In this document: positions 26,351-34,693 of the stretch, piece after piece
Numbering within the stretch: position 1 is the stretch's first letter
Layout of the letters: each line of letters opens with the position of its first letter
Origin: an uncultured beta proteobacterium
Lineage (GTDB): Bacteria; Pseudomonadota; Gammaproteobacteria; Burkholderiales; Burkholderiaceae_C
Reading direction: 5' to 3'
DNA length: 50,336 nucleotides
Assembly (NCBI GenBank): GCA_903844215.1
Contig: CAIMSP010000151.1
Span: forward strand, 1-50,336
Made by a program: the position numbers and the translations under genes
The notes under the pieces: model-generated
Told to the model about the DNA's origin: nothing
Database searches by the model: none
What the model saw: only the letters and a program-made list of their open reading frames with translations

Positions 26351-26893
26351 ATGTCCAGTTTCCAAATTCGCCCCGCCGCGCTGCGCGACGCCAAAGCCAT
26401 CGCCGAACTCCACGCCTACGCCACGCAGGCGACCTACCACGGCCTGTTGCCAGCGGATCAGCTCATGGCCTTCACCAGCGAGGCTGCAGTGGAAAAGGGC
26501 CTGACCTACTGGCGCGAAGCCATCGAGTACCTGGACCCCCAGGTGCATGTCGCCGTGCAAGGCGCCGTGATCACCGGCTTCGTCGCCTTCGACCGCTCGC
26601 GCGACCCCAAGACGCCCGCCACCACGGGCGAGATCTGGGCCCTCTACGTGGACGAGTCGCACTGGGACCAGGGCGTGGGCCTGGCGCTGTGGGACGCCGC
26701 GCGCGAAGGCCTGAGCGACGAGGGCTGCAACAAGGTCACGGCCTGGCTCTCGCTGCACAACGACCGCGCGCTGCGCTTCTTCGATCTGGCGGGCTTCAAG
26801 CGTGAAATGGGCAGCGCCCAGACGGTGACCAAGGGCAGCGCCACCGGCGGCCTGAAGCTGGAAGAAATCCGGCTCAAGCGCGCCTTGGACTGA
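26351..26893 (+). CDS. GNAT family N-acetyltransferase
   Basis: A 180-residue acetyltransferase. It begins with the family strand SSFQIRPAALRDAKAIAELH, has the long central strands VAVQGAVITGFVAFD and GEIWALYVDESHWDQGVGLALWDAA (motif A, where the acetyl-CoA pyrophosphate sits at Q-G-V-G-L-A), and ends with LHNDRALRFFDLAGFKREMG (motif B). The acceptor, protein N-terminus or small amine, cannot be told. The start is fixed by the FQIRPA strand, but the five bases between a terminator T-run and the ATG (CTCCC) contain no ribosome-binding site, so translation may be weak or leaderless. The gene converges with the thioredoxin-fold lipoprotein gene, six bases apart. Confidence 0.85.
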   Translation: MSSFQIRPAALRDAKAIAELHAYATQATYHGLLPADQLMAFTSEAAVEKGLTYWREAIEYLDPQVHVAVQGAVITGFVAFDRSRDPKTPATTGEIWALYVDESHWDQGVGLALWDAAREGLSDEGCNKVTAWLSLHNDRALRFFDLAGFKREMGSAQTVTKGSATGGLKLEEIRLKRALD

Positions 26894-26899
26894 AGGCGC

Positions 26900-27481
26900 T
26901 CAGGGCGCGTCGAGTCCCAGAAACTCGGCCAGGGCGGCGGTTTCCAGAGCGCCTTCGCGACTCACGATCTGACCCGTCTTCAGGTTCTTCGCGACCATGA
27001 AGGGAACCGACTCGGCGCCAAAACTGTTGAGCAGCGCGGTATTCGTCTTGATCGCCTGCGCCACATCGGGCGCGATGCTGGACGAGGCCGAAAGCCCCCC
27101 CTTGCCGGCCGCCAGCAGGGCCTCATGCTCGCTCATGAGCGCGGCCGGGCTGGCTGCGGTCAACAGCGCTGCGGCCTGGGGCGTGCTGGACGCATTCACC
27201 CAACCGACCGGAATCCAGACGAACTTGAGCTTCTTCTGCAAGGGCGCTGCGGTCTCCCACAGGTGGCCGCAGTGCGGGCACTGGGGATCGAAAAACACAT
27301 AGACCGTGTTCGCGCTCATCACGGCGCCGACCGCAAAGCCCCTGGCCTGCGCGGCCAGGACGTCCACCGACAGCGCTTGCTTGGCCGGCGTCGCCGGTTT
27401 GGACGCGTCCTGCGGCGAGCAGCCCGTGAGAGCCAGTGCCGCAAACAGCAGGCAGGAGGAGAACAGTGTTTTGAATTTCAT
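26900..27481 (-). CDS. DsbG/DsbC-like thiol:disulfide interchange lipoprotein
   Basis: A 193-residue protein with a lipoprotein signal (MKFKTLFSSCLLFAALALTGC; lipobox cysteine C21) and a thioredoxin fold. The active site is CPHC at 68-71 in YVFFDPQCPHCGHLW, and the cis-proline loop is ESVPFMVAKN. The N-terminal dimerisation domain of DsbC/DsbG is missing, so the protein corresponds to the catalytic domain alone, tethered to a membrane on the periplasmic side. It should reduce or isomerise disulfides of exported proteins. I chose the ATG at 27481, which places the signal at the N-terminus. It follows the ketosynthase gene by 34 bases on the same strand, probably as the last gene of a three-gene operon. 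Confidence 0.85.
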   Translation of the reverse strand: MKFKTLFSSCLLFAALALTGCSPQDASKPATPAKQALSVDVLAAQARGFAVGAVMSANTVYVFFDPQCPHCGHLWETAAPLQKKLKFVWIPVGWVNASSTPQAAALLTAASPAALMSEHEALLAAGKGGLSASSSIAPDVAQAIKTNTALLNSFGAESVPFMVAKNLKTGQIVSREGALETAALAEFLGLDAP

Positions 27482-27515
27482 GGTGTGGGGTTCAAACGAA
27501 ATAGGAAAGGCCAAC

Positions 27516-28640
27516 TCAGCTGCGCCGCACAATCACGCTGCCGATCGAATAACCGGCACCGAAGGAACAGATCACGCCCACTTCGCCGCTGCGAATGTCG
27601 TCGTGATGGCGATGGAAGGCGATGATGGAACCGGCCGAAGCGGTGTTCGCAAACTCGTCCAGAATCACCGGCGCTTCTTCGGCCGTGGGGTCGCGCCCCA
27701 GCAGTCGGCGGCTGATGAACTGGTTCATCGCCAGATTCGCCTGATGCAGCCAGAAGCGGCGCACACCGGCGGGCGTGAAGCCGTGTGCCGCGAGGTGGGA
27801 GCTGATGTGTTCTGCCGCCATCGGGCAGACTTCCTTGAACACCTTGCGCCCCTCCTGGCGAAACAGCTGATCGCGGTCATCGGGGTCGCGGTCTTCGTTG
27901 CGCGACATGAAGCCGGCGTTGTTGCGGATGTTGTTGGAAAAGCTGGTCTGCAGCTTCGTGCCCAGCACCTCGAACGATCCGGCCGGCGCCGTGTCCAGCC
28001 GCTCCACCAGGATCGCCGTGCACACATCGCCGAAGATGAAGTGGCAGTCGCGGTCTTTCCAGGCCAGGTGCGAGGAGGTGATTTCCGGGTCCACCACCAG
28101 CACCGCGCGCGCCGATCCGCATTTGACGGCGTTCACCGCCATCTCGATGCCGAAGGTGGCGGAGGAGCAGGCCACGTTCATGTCGAAAGCAAAGCCCTGG
28201 ATGCCCAGCGCGCCCTGAATTTCCACGGCCATGGCCGGGTAGGCGCGCTGCATGTTGGCCGCAGCACAGATCACGCCATCGACGTCGGCGGCGCTCTTGC
28301 CCGCGCGCAGCAGCGCATCCTTGGCCGCCGCCACGCCAATCTCGGCCATCAGGGAAATTTGATCATCGGGGCGCGGCGTGAGGCGCGGGCGCATGCGCGT
28401 CGGATCGAGCACGCCGGATTTTTCCACGACGTAGCGGCGCTTGATGCCCGACGCCTTCTCGATGAACTCGACGTTGGACTCGACCAGCGGCGTGAAGCTG
28501 CCGGCCGCGATTTCGGCCGCATGTTGGGCATTTTCAAGCTGCACGTAGGCGTTGAAGGATTGCACCAGCTCCGCGTTGGTGATGACTTCGGGCGGGACGT
28601 AGATCCCGGTGCTGCTGATGGCGACGCGGTGTAGGCTCAT
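27516..28640 (-). CDS. Beta-ketoacyl-ACP synthase III-like condensing enzyme
   Basis: A 374-residue thiolase-fold enzyme with a complete KAS III triad: C158 in NVACSSATFG, H299 in WLHQANLAMN and N332 in ANTASAGSI. It is about 55 residues longer than housekeeping FabH; the extra sequence lies near residues 30-58 and 75-95 (TRMRPRLTPRPDD) and in the middle (SRNEDRDPDDRDQLFRQEG). The layout resembles the Pseudomonas PA3286 type, which condenses medium-chain acyl-CoA with malonyl-ACP, but that link is from memory. It should prime fatty-acid or polyketide-like chains from acyl-CoA. The gene sits between an SRPBCC lipid-binding protein and a DsbG-like lipoprotein, away from any fab cluster. Confidence 0.87.
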   Translation of the reverse strand: MSLHRVAISSTGIYVPPEVITNAELVQSFNAYVQLENAQHAAEIAAGSFTPLVESNVEFIEKASGIKRRYVVEKSGVLDPTRMRPRLTPRPDDQISLMAEIGVAAAKDALLRAGKSAADVDGVICAAANMQRAYPAMAVEIQGALGIQGFAFDMNVACSSATFGIEMAVNAVKCGSARAVLVVDPEITSSHLAWKDRDCHFIFGDVCTAILVERLDTAPAGSFEVLGTKLQTSFSNNIRNNAGFMSRNEDRDPDDRDQLFRQEGRKVFKEVCPMAAEHISSHLAAHGFTPAGVRRFWLHQANLAMNQFISRRLLGRDPTAEEAPVILDEFANTASAGSIIAFHRHHDDIRSGEVGVICSFGAGYSIGSVIVRRS

Positions 28641-28668
28641 GGAATCGATTCTCGGTGAATGATGGGTT

Positions 28669-29139
28669 TCAGGCTTCGCCGCCGAACTTCTTGATCAGGT
28701 TGGCGATGTACTTGTCCACCAGCTTCTCGAATTCGCCTTCCACCACCGGCACCACGATCAGCTTCATCAACGCGGGCAGGCCCACCGTGACTTCGCCGTC
28801 GATCTTGAGCACGACGTGGGTGGACTTCTTGTTGTCGGTGATGTTCCAGCTGCCGCTGACCAGCGCGTTGCCCTCGCCCTTGACCGGCGTCCACAGCACC
28901 GTTCCCTTGGCCCGATTCGACACGTACTTGGAGGCGTAGATGGTCTGAATGTTGACCTGCGAGGTACCGACCTTATCCATCTCCCAGCGGTACACGTTGT
29001 CGCCCAGATCCACCAGCTTGTTCACCTTGGGAAAGAAGCTGGCCGAGGTGGGCACGTCCGACAGCACGTCGAACACGTCCTTGGCCGAAGCCTTGACCTC
29101 AAATTCATAGCCCAGATCGATGGATACGGTAACGCTCAT
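28669..29139 (-). CDS. SRPBCC (START-like) family protein
   Basis: A 156-residue protein with the SRPBCC helix-grip fold: opening strand SVTVSIDLGYEFEVKASAKD, helix VFDVLSDVPTSASFFPKV, then a series of beta strands (NVYRWEMDKVG; GTVLWTPVKGEGNALVSGSW; KSTHVVLKIDGEVTVGL) and a long C-terminal helix (EGEFEKLVDKYIANLIKKFG). Such proteins hold hydrophobic ligands in a deep cavity; no catalytic motif is visible. The ATG at 29139 has TTAGGAGA upstream and removes 37 unlikely codons. It is followed after 28 bases by the condensing-enzyme gene, so it may bind that enzyme's lipid substrate or product. Divergent from the small basic-protein gene. Confidence 0.82.
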   Translation of the reverse strand: MSVTVSIDLGYEFEVKASAKDVFDVLSDVPTSASFFPKVNKLVDLGDNVYRWEMDKVGTSQVNIQTIYASKYVSNRAKGTVLWTPVKGEGNALVSGSWNITDNKKSTHVVLKIDGEVTVGLPALMKLIVVPVVEGEFEKLVDKYIANLIKKFGGEA

Positions 29140-29298
29140 GTTGTCTCCTAAGTTGTGCGGCAAAGGCCTTGACATCGTTGCAGAACCCGCCGGGCAGGCC
29201 TGCGCTCCAAGCCGATAGTGTAAGGACAGCGGCCTGGGCCCGAAGGCCAACGCAAACCGACGATAATCGCAGGCTTATCCCCATTACCGGAGTCACCC

Positions 29299-29466
29299 AT
29301 GTCCCAACAATTCAGAACCGAAGCCGACCGCAAAGCCACTCCCCGTCCCGTGGCACCCAAGGGCGTGTGCTACACCGCAGGCCACGGCCAGATGCGCAGC
29401 CTGGAGCGCGGCACCGCCACCAACAACAAGAAGAACCCCGGCAAGCGCTGCAAAAAGGGCGGTTGA
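29299..29466 (+). CDS. Small basic protein of 55 residues, unknown
   Basis: The frame starts MSQQFRTEADRKATPRPVAP and ends NNKKNPGKRCKKGG. It is strongly basic (more than a quarter Lys/Arg), with two cysteines and no hydrophobic segment. A GGAG lies about eight bases before the ATG. Codon use is GC-rich in third positions like its neighbours, and no gene lies opposite, so I consider it real. I do not recognise a named family. The composition suggests a nucleic-acid- or ribosome-associated protein, but this is inference. It is divergent from the SRPBCC operon and converges with icmF. Confidence 0.6.
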   Translation: MSQQFRTEADRKATPRPVAPKGVCYTAGHGQMRSLERGTATNNKKNPGKRCKKGG

Positions 29467-29472
29467 ACGTTA

Positions 29473-29540
29473 GCGGACGTCGCACGCCCACGGCAGCGCA
29501 CGTCCGCCTTGGTGGCGCCCGGCAGCAGCGTGCTGCCGGC
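29473..29540. terminator. Two hairpins between convergent genes
   Basis: GCGGACGT (29473-29480) pairs with ACGTCCGC (29500-29507), and CCGGCAGCA pairs with TGCTGCCGG around 29519-29539. There is no U-run. They lie between the small basic-protein gene and the end of icmF and probably serve both as intrinsic-like terminators. Confidence 0.5.
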
Positions 29541-29556
29541 AGCGCCCACACGGCGC

Positions 29557-32500
29557 CTACATATTCCTGCGGTACTGCCCCCCGACCTCGAACAGCGCGT
29601 TCGTGATCTGGCCCAGGGAACAAACCCGCACCGCGTCCATCAGCACCTCGAACACGTTGGCATTGGCAATCACCGCCTGCTGCAGCCGCTGCAGTTGCGC
29701 CGGCGCTGCGGCCGCGTGCTTGGCGTGGAACTGCGCCAGCCTGTTGAGCTGGCTTTGTTTTTCTTCGTCCGTGGAGCGCGCCAGTTCGAGCTTGTCCTGC
29801 ACCGCGTCGCCGTGTGGATTGCGAAAGGTGTTGACGCCGATGATGGGCAGCTCGCCCGAGTGCTTGAGCATTTCGTAGGTCATGCTCTCGTCCTGGATCT
29901 TGCCGCGCTGATAACCCGTCTCCATCGCGCCGAGCACGCCGCCGCGATCGGCGATGGCATTGAACTCGTTCAGCACCGCCTCTTCCAGCAACTCCGTCAG
30001 CTCCTCGATGATGAAGGCGCCCTGGTTCGGGTTCTCGTTCTTCGCCAGGCCCCACTCGCGGTTGATGATGAGCTGGATCGCCATGGCGCGGCGCACGCTG
30101 TCTTCGGTGGGCGTGGTGATGGCCTCGTCGAAGGCGTTGGTGTGCAGGCTGTTGCAGTTGTCGTAGATCGCGATCAGCGCCTGCAGCGTGGTGCGGATGT
30201 CGTTGAACTGGATCTCCTGCGCGTGCAGGCTGCGCCCTGAGGTCTGGATGTGGTATTTCAGCTTTTGCGAGCGCTCGTTCGCGCCATATTTTTCCTTCAT
30301 CGCCACGGCCCAGATGCGCCGCGCGACGCGTCCCATCACGGTGTACTCGGGGTCCATGCCGTTGGAGAAGAAGAAGCTCAGATTGGGCGCGAAGTCGTCG
30401 ATGTGCATGCCGCGTGCCAGATAGGCTTCGACCAGCGTGAAGCCGTTGGACAGCGTGAACGCCAACTGGCTGATCGGGTTCGCACCGGCCTCGGCGATGT
30501 GGTAGCCGCTGATGGACACGCTGTAGAAATTGCGCACCTTGTGGTGCACGAAGTACTGCGCGATGTCGCCCATCACCTTCAGGCTGAATTCGGTGGAGAA
30601 GATGCAGGTGTTTTGTCCCTGGTCTTCCTTCAGGATGTCGGCCTGCACCGTGCCGCGCACGTTCTCCAGCACCCATTCCTTGATCTTCGCGGTTTCGGTG
30701 TCGGTCGGGTCGCGGCCGTTGTCGCTCTTGAATTTCTCGATGTTCTGGTCCATGGCGGTGTTCATGAACATCGCCAGGATGCTGGGTGCGGGCCCGTTGA
30801 TGGTCATGCTGACCGAGGTCGTGGGGTTGCACAGATCGAAGCCACCGTACAGCACCTTCATGTCGTCCAGCGTCGCAATGCTCACGCCCGAGTTGCCGAC
30901 CTTGCCGTAAATGTCAGGCCTCGGGTCCGGGTCGTTGCCGTAGAGCGTGACCGAGTCGAAGGCCGTGGACAGGCGTTTGGCCGGCAGGCCTTCACTGAGC
31001 AGCTTGAAGCGCTTGTTGGTGCGGAACGGATCGCCCTCGCCCGCGAACATGCGCGTGGGGTCTTCGTTCTCGCGCTTGAAGGCAAAGGTGCCGGCGGTGT
31101 AGGGGTAGCTGCCGGGCACGTTGTCCAGCATCAGCCACTTGAGGATCTCGCCGTGGTCCTCGTAGGTGGGCAAGGCCACCTTGCGGATCGTGGTGCCGCT
31201 GAGCGACTTGCTGGTGAGCGCCGTGCGCAATTCCTTGTCGCGGATCTTCACGACGTACTCGTCGCCAGCGTACGCCGTCTGCATGCTGGGCCACTGCGCC
31301 AGCAGCTTGGCAGCCGCCGGCTCCTGCAGGACGGCGCGTTCATCGGCCAGGCGCAACACCGTGGTCTTGGCGCCGTCGCGCGTGGCGTCGTCGGCGTGCA
31401 GCATGCGCGCGGTCTCGCGCAACTGTTGCAACTCGCGCGCCAACCGGGCCTGGGAGCGGGCGCGCAGTTTGTAGGCGTGCACGGCGTCGCTGATCTCGGC
31501 CAGGTAGCGCGTGCGCGCCGCCGGCACCACCGGGTTCTGATTCGTGCTGTGGCGCACATTCACTTGCGGCAGGCTGCCCGCGACGACCGGCAGACCCAGC
31601 GCCTGCAAGCGCGGCAGCAGAGCCTGGTACAGGGCCGTCACGCCGTCGTCGTTGAAGCGCGCCGCCATGGTGCCGAACACCGGCATGGTGTCGGGCGCCA
31701 CGCTGAAGGCTTCGCGGTTGCGCTGCACCTGCTTGGCCACGTCGCGCAGCGCGTCGGAGGCGCCCTTGCGGTCGAACTTGTTGATGGCCACGAACTCCGC
31801 GAAGTCCAGCATGTCGATCTTTTCCAACTGGCTGGCCGCGCCGAACTCGGGCGTCATCACGTACATGGGCACATCCACCAACGGCACGATCGCCGCGTCA
31901 CCCTGGCCGATGCCCGAGGTCTCGACCACGATCAGATCGAAGTCGGCGCACTTGCAAGCGGCCAGCACGTCGGGCAAGGCGGCGCTGATTTCGCTGCCGA
32001 AGTCGCGTGTCGCAAGGCTTCTCATGAAGACCCGCGGCCCCCCGTTAGACAGCGTTCGCCCTGCGCTTGTGGAAGGGCTCGCTGCGGCTTCGACAAGCTC
32101 AGTCCGAACGGGATTTTTGGTCCACGGTCCGATGGCGTTCATGCGGATGCGGTCACCCAAGAGCGCGCCACCACTCTTGCGGCGTGACGGGTCGATGGAG
32201 ATCACGGCCACGCGCAGCGCGTCGTTCTGGTCCAGGCGCAAGCGCCGGATGAGTTCGTCGGTGAGACTGGACTTGCCGGCGCCGCCGGTGCCGGTGATGC
32301 CCAGCACGGGGATTTTCTTGGTGGCGGCCAGCGCGCGCATTTCTTCCAGCAAGGCCGGGCTCGTCTTGTGCCCTTCCACCGCCGTGATGAGCTGCGCCAA
32401 CGCGCGCCAATGGCCTTCGCTGCGACCCCGGATCGCGCTCAAGGCGGCGGGCGCGTAGCCGCACAGGTCCACGTCGCAGCCCTTCACCATCTCGCCAATC

Positions 32501-32925
32501 ATGCCCGCCAGGCCCATGCGCTGACCGTCTTCGGGGCTGAAGATGCGCGTCACGCCGTAGGCCTGCAGCTCGCGGATCTCGGGGCCGACGATCACGCCGC
32601 CGCCGCCGCCAAAGACCTGGATGTGCGCGCCACCCCGGCTCTTGAGCAGGTCGATCATGTACTTGAAATATTCCACATGGCCGCCCTGGTACGAGCTGAT
32701 GGCGATGCCCTGCGCGTCCTCCTGCAGCGCCGCCGTCACGACCTCGTCCACGCTGCGGTTGTGCCCCAGATGGATGACCTCGGCGCCCATGCTCTGCAGG
32801 ATGCGCCGCATGATGTTGATGGCTGCGTCGTGCCCGTCGAACAGACTGGCCGCCGTGACGAAGCGCACCTTGTTTAGCGGGCGGTAGCTGGCGAGTGCTT
32901 GGAACTCGGCGGAAAGATTGGACAT
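29557..32925 (-). CDS. icmF: Fused isobutyryl-CoA mutase IcmF
   Basis: A 1,122-residue fusion in the order of IcmF: a cobalamin-binding domain (about 15-150; the B12 motif [12 protein letters not shown]), a MeaB-like GTPase chaperone (about 205-480; P-loop [25 protein letters not shown]) and the acyl-CoA mutase TIM barrel (about 560-1122; [44 protein letters not shown]). IcmF interconverts isobutyryl-CoA and n-butyryl-CoA (some also pivalyl/isovaleryl-CoA) with coenzyme B12; the G domain supports cofactor loading. Residues about 269-297 ([16 protein letters not shown]...) are an in-frame insertion made of a palindromic DNA repeat within the G domain, absent from the family as I know it. The gene stands alone on the minus strand with a 26-bp palindrome upstream. 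Confidence 0.95.
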   Translation of the reverse strand: MSNLSAEFQALASYRPLNKVRFVTAASLFDGHDAAINIMRRILQSMGAEVIHLGHNRSVDEVVTAALQEDAQGIAISSYQGGHVEYFKYMIDLLKSRGGAHIQVFGGGGGVIVGPEIRELQAYGVTRIFSPEDGQRMGLAGMIGEMVKGCDVDLCGYAPAALSAIRGRSEGHWRALAQLITAVEGHKTSPALLEEMRALAATKKIPVLGITGTGGAGKSSLTDELIRRLRLDQNDALRVAVISIDPSRRKSGGALLGDRIRMNAIGPWTKNPVRTELVEAAASPSTSAGRTLSNGGPRVFMRSLATRDFGSEISAALPDVLAACKCADFDLIVVETSGIGQGDAAIVPLVDVPMYVMTPEFGAASQLEKIDMLDFAEFVAINKFDRKGASDALRDVAKQVQRNREAFSVAPDTMPVFGTMAARFNDDGVTALYQALLPRLQALGLPVVAGSLPQVNVRHSTNQNPVVPAARTRYLAEISDAVHAYKLRARSQARLARELQQLRETARMLHADDATRDGAKTTVLRLADERAVLQEPAAAKLLAQWPSMQTAYAGDEYVVKIRDKELRTALTSKSLSGTTIRKVALPTYEDHGEILKWLMLDNVPGSYPYTAGTFAFKRENEDPTRMFAGEGDPFRTNKRFKLLSEGLPAKRLSTAFDSVTLYGNDPDPRPDIYGKVGNSGVSIATLDDMKVLYGGFDLCNPTTSVSMTINGPAPSILAMFMNTAMDQNIEKFKSDNGRDPTDTETAKIKEWVLENVRGTVQADILKEDQGQNTCIFSTEFSLKVMGDIAQYFVHHKVRNFYSVSISGYHIAEAGANPISQLAFTLSNGFTLVEAYLARGMHIDDFAPNLSFFFSNGMDPEYTVMGRVARRIWAVAMKEKYGANERSQKLKYHIQTSGRSLHAQEIQFNDIRTTLQALIAIYDNCNSLHTNAFDEAITTPTEDSVRRAMAIQLIINREWGLAKNENPNQGAFIIEELTELLEEAVLNEFNAIADRGGVLGAMETGYQRGKIQDESMTYEMLKHSGELPIIGVNTFRNPHGDAVQDKLELARSTDEEKQSQLNRLAQFHAKHAAAAPAQLQRLQQAVIANANVFEVLMDAVRVCSLGQITNALFEVGGQYRRNM
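32035..32121. repeat. Palindromic repeat inserted in frame inside icmF
   Basis: An 87-base segment codes for 29 extra residues in IcmF. It contains an imperfect inverted repeat: left arm about 32052-32077 (CGTTCGCCCTGCGCTTGT...) and right arm about 32085-32111, whose reverse complement begins CGTTCGGACTGAGCTTGTCG. This matches the dispersed GTTCG-n-CTGAGCTTGTCGAAG repeat known from intergenic sites of many proteobacteria. Confidence 0.8.
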
Positions 32926-32944
32926 GCTGCGGTCTCCGGAAATA

Positions 32945-32965
32945 ATTGGAATCTGACCCCAATTG
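32945..32965. repeat. Short repeat motif around GAATCTGACCCCAATT
   Basis: The 21 bases have AATTGG and CCAATT-like ends around GAATCTGACCC, and a second version occurs at 41441-41459. Motifs of this kind are common dispersed sequences in Comamonadaceae; I recall them near REP-associated transposase genes. No transposase is present here. Confidence 0.5.
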
Positions 32966-32968
32966 TTT

Positions 32969-32994
32969 GATTGACGTTTACGTAAACGTCAATC
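32969..32994. promoter_or_regulatory. Perfect 26-bp palindrome, likely operator of icmF
   Basis: A perfect 26-base dyad centred on TTTACGTAAA lies 44 bases upstream of the icmF start and eight bases after the helicase stop. It has no U-run and an AT-rich centre, so it looks like a repressor site rather than a terminator. It resembles sites reported for MerR-family LiuR, a regulator of branched-chain amino-acid breakdown, but I am recalling that motif. Confidence 0.7.
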
Positions 32995-33002
32995 TTAGCC
33001 GA

Positions 33003-34271
33003 CTACGCCTTTCCAGGCACTGACAGCGCTGCGGCCGCGCGTAACTTGTCCTTCTTGCTCGGGCGCCGTCCCTTGATGCCGCCGTTGGACGCGCTTGCGT
33101 GCGGCTCCGCCCGCGCTTCGACGAAGGGCTCTTCCAGGGGCTCGAAGCCGACGATGACTTCACGCTCAACGCTGCTTTGCTGGTGCTTTTCTATCAGCCG
33201 GAAATGGGCCTCGGAGTCGGCGCTGATGAAGCTCAGCGCCACGCCAGCCTCCCCGGCCCGCCCCGTGCGGCCGATGCGGTGCACGTAGTCCAGGGCGGAG
33301 CGCGGCAAGTCGTAGTTCACCACCACCGGCAAGGCCACGATGTCCAGGCCGCGCGCCGCCACGTCCGTGGCCACCACGACCTTGAGCCGCGAGGCCTTGA
33401 AGTCGGCCAGCACCTGGGTGCGTTTGCCCTGGCTCAGCTCGCCGTGGAAAGGTTCGGCATAAATGCGCGCCTTGCGCAATTTATCGGAGACGATTTCAGC
33501 CGCGTGTTTGGTGGCCACAAAGACCAGCACGCGCTTCCAGTGGTTCTCGGTGATCAGATGGCGCAGCAACTGGGTGCGCCGATTCGCGTCCACCAGGATC
33601 GCGCGCTGCACGATGTCGGGCCGGGTCTGCGGCTCGCAGGGCACGTCCACGCGCACCGGGTCGCGCAGCAGTTGGTCCGCCAGCGCCAGCACGTCGGCCG
33701 GGAACGTGGCGGAGAAGAACAGGTTTTGCCTTTGAATTGGCAGCAGCGCCAGCAGCCGATCGAGCTCCGCCGCAAAGCCCAGGTCCAGCAGGCGGTCGGC
33801 CTCGTCCAGCACCAGCAGCGACACCTCGGACAGCGAGAGCGCGTTGTGCTCCAGCAGGTCCAGCAGACGCCCTGGCGTGGCGACCACGATGTCGGCACCA
33901 CCGCGCAGGTTCATCATCTGCGGATTGATCGAGACGCCGCCAAACACGGTGATGATCTTCAGCGCCTGCGGCAGATGCTGCGCCAGGCTGTAGATCTCGC
34001 CGCCCACCTGCGCCGCCAGCTCGCGCGTGGGCACCAGGATGAGCGCGCGCAGGCGCCGCGGCTTCGCGCTCGGCGACTGCTCCAGTTTTTGTAGCAAGGG
34101 CAAAGCGAAGGCCAAGGTCTTGCCCGAGCCGGTCTGGGCGCAGCCCAGCACGTCGCGCCCCTGCAGCGCCGGCGGAATGGCGGCCAATTGAATCGGCGTC
34201 GGCGCCGCATAGGACTTCATGCCAACCGAGCGCAGCAATGTGGGAGAAAGACCGAAGGAAGAAAATGGCAT
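33003..34271 (-). CDS. rhlE: DEAD-box ATP-dependent RNA helicase, RhlE-like
   Basis: A 422-residue superfamily 2 RNA helicase. The Q motif region FGLSPTLLRSVGMKSYAAPTPIQ opens the protein; motif I is AQTGSGKT (about 45-52), Ia PTRELA, Ib ATPGRLLDLL, II LDEADRLLDLGF, III FSATFP, and in the second RecA domain VATDVAARGLDI (V) and YVHRIGRTGRAG (VI). The short basic tail (KGRRPSKKDKLRAAAALS) is RhlE-like. Such proteins remodel RNA in ribosome assembly and decay. The start at 34271 matches the family. It is divergent from the DUF6172 gene and ends 77 bases before icmF on the same strand, with a palindrome between. Confidence 0.92.
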   Translation of the reverse strand: MPFSSFGLSPTLLRSVGMKSYAAPTPIQLAAIPPALQGRDVLGCAQTGSGKTLAFALPLLQKLEQSPSAKPRRLRALILVPTRELAAQVGGEIYSLAQHLPQALKIITVFGGVSINPQMMNLRGGADIVVATPGRLLDLLEHNALSLSEVSLLVLDEADRLLDLGFAAELDRLLALLPIQRQNLFFSATFPADVLALADQLLRDPVRVDVPCEPQTRPDIVQRAILVDANRRTQLLRHLITENHWKRVLVFVATKHAAEIVSDKLRKARIYAEPFHGELSQGKRTQVLADFKASRLKVVVATDVAARGLDIVALPVVVNYDLPRSALDYVHRIGRTGRAGEAGVALSFISADSEAHFRLIEKHQQSSVEREVIVGFEPLEEPFVEARAEPHASASNGGIKGRRPSKKDKLRAAAALSVPGKA

Positions 34272-34356
34272 GTAAAGATCGTTTCAAGGGCGTGCTTGCA
34301 GAGCCCCAGTTTAAGCTGCCGCGTTGCAAAGTAGCCAAGCCCCATAATCGAGCGCT

Positions 34357-34677
34357 ATGAAAAAAACGTTCAAGTTAGACATCGAAGGCAAGAATCGCGA
34401 CCGCGTGCTGGAAGCCACCAAGCACGAAATCCGCAAATACGTGAAGCGCCAAAGGCGTGTGCCGCTGCCCGAGGGCGTGGACTTCTGGGACTTTGACTGC
34501 CGCTTTGGCACGACCGAAGAGAACGCGACCGAGGTCCACTTCGCCACCATCACCGGCTTGATCGACGCCGTCGCCAAGGAAGGTGGAGCAGGCTTCTATC
34601 TGGAGCTGCTGGCCAAGGAAGGCCACCGCACAGCGCGCCCGATCGGCACCGGCGACGCGCCGCAAGTGCTGCAATAG
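34357..34677 (+). CDS. DUF6172 family protein
   Basis: A 106-residue soluble protein that I recognise as the proteobacterial DUF6172 family: it opens MKKTFKLDIEGKNRDRVLEATKHE, continues with a basic helix (IRKYVKRQRRVPLPEG), FWDFDCRFG and a final acidic/aliphatic region with FYLELLAKEGHRTARP. The function is unknown. The basic N-terminal helix could contact nucleic acid, but this is inference. It lies alone, divergent from the helicase and convergent with the exonuclease gene (16 bases between stops). Confidence 0.82.
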   Translation: MKKTFKLDIEGKNRDRVLEATKHEIRKYVKRQRRVPLPEGVDFWDFDCRFGTTEENATEVHFATITGLIDAVAKEGGAGFYLELLAKEGHRTARPIGTGDAPQVLQ

Positions 34678-34693
34678 GCCACGGCGTGCGGAC

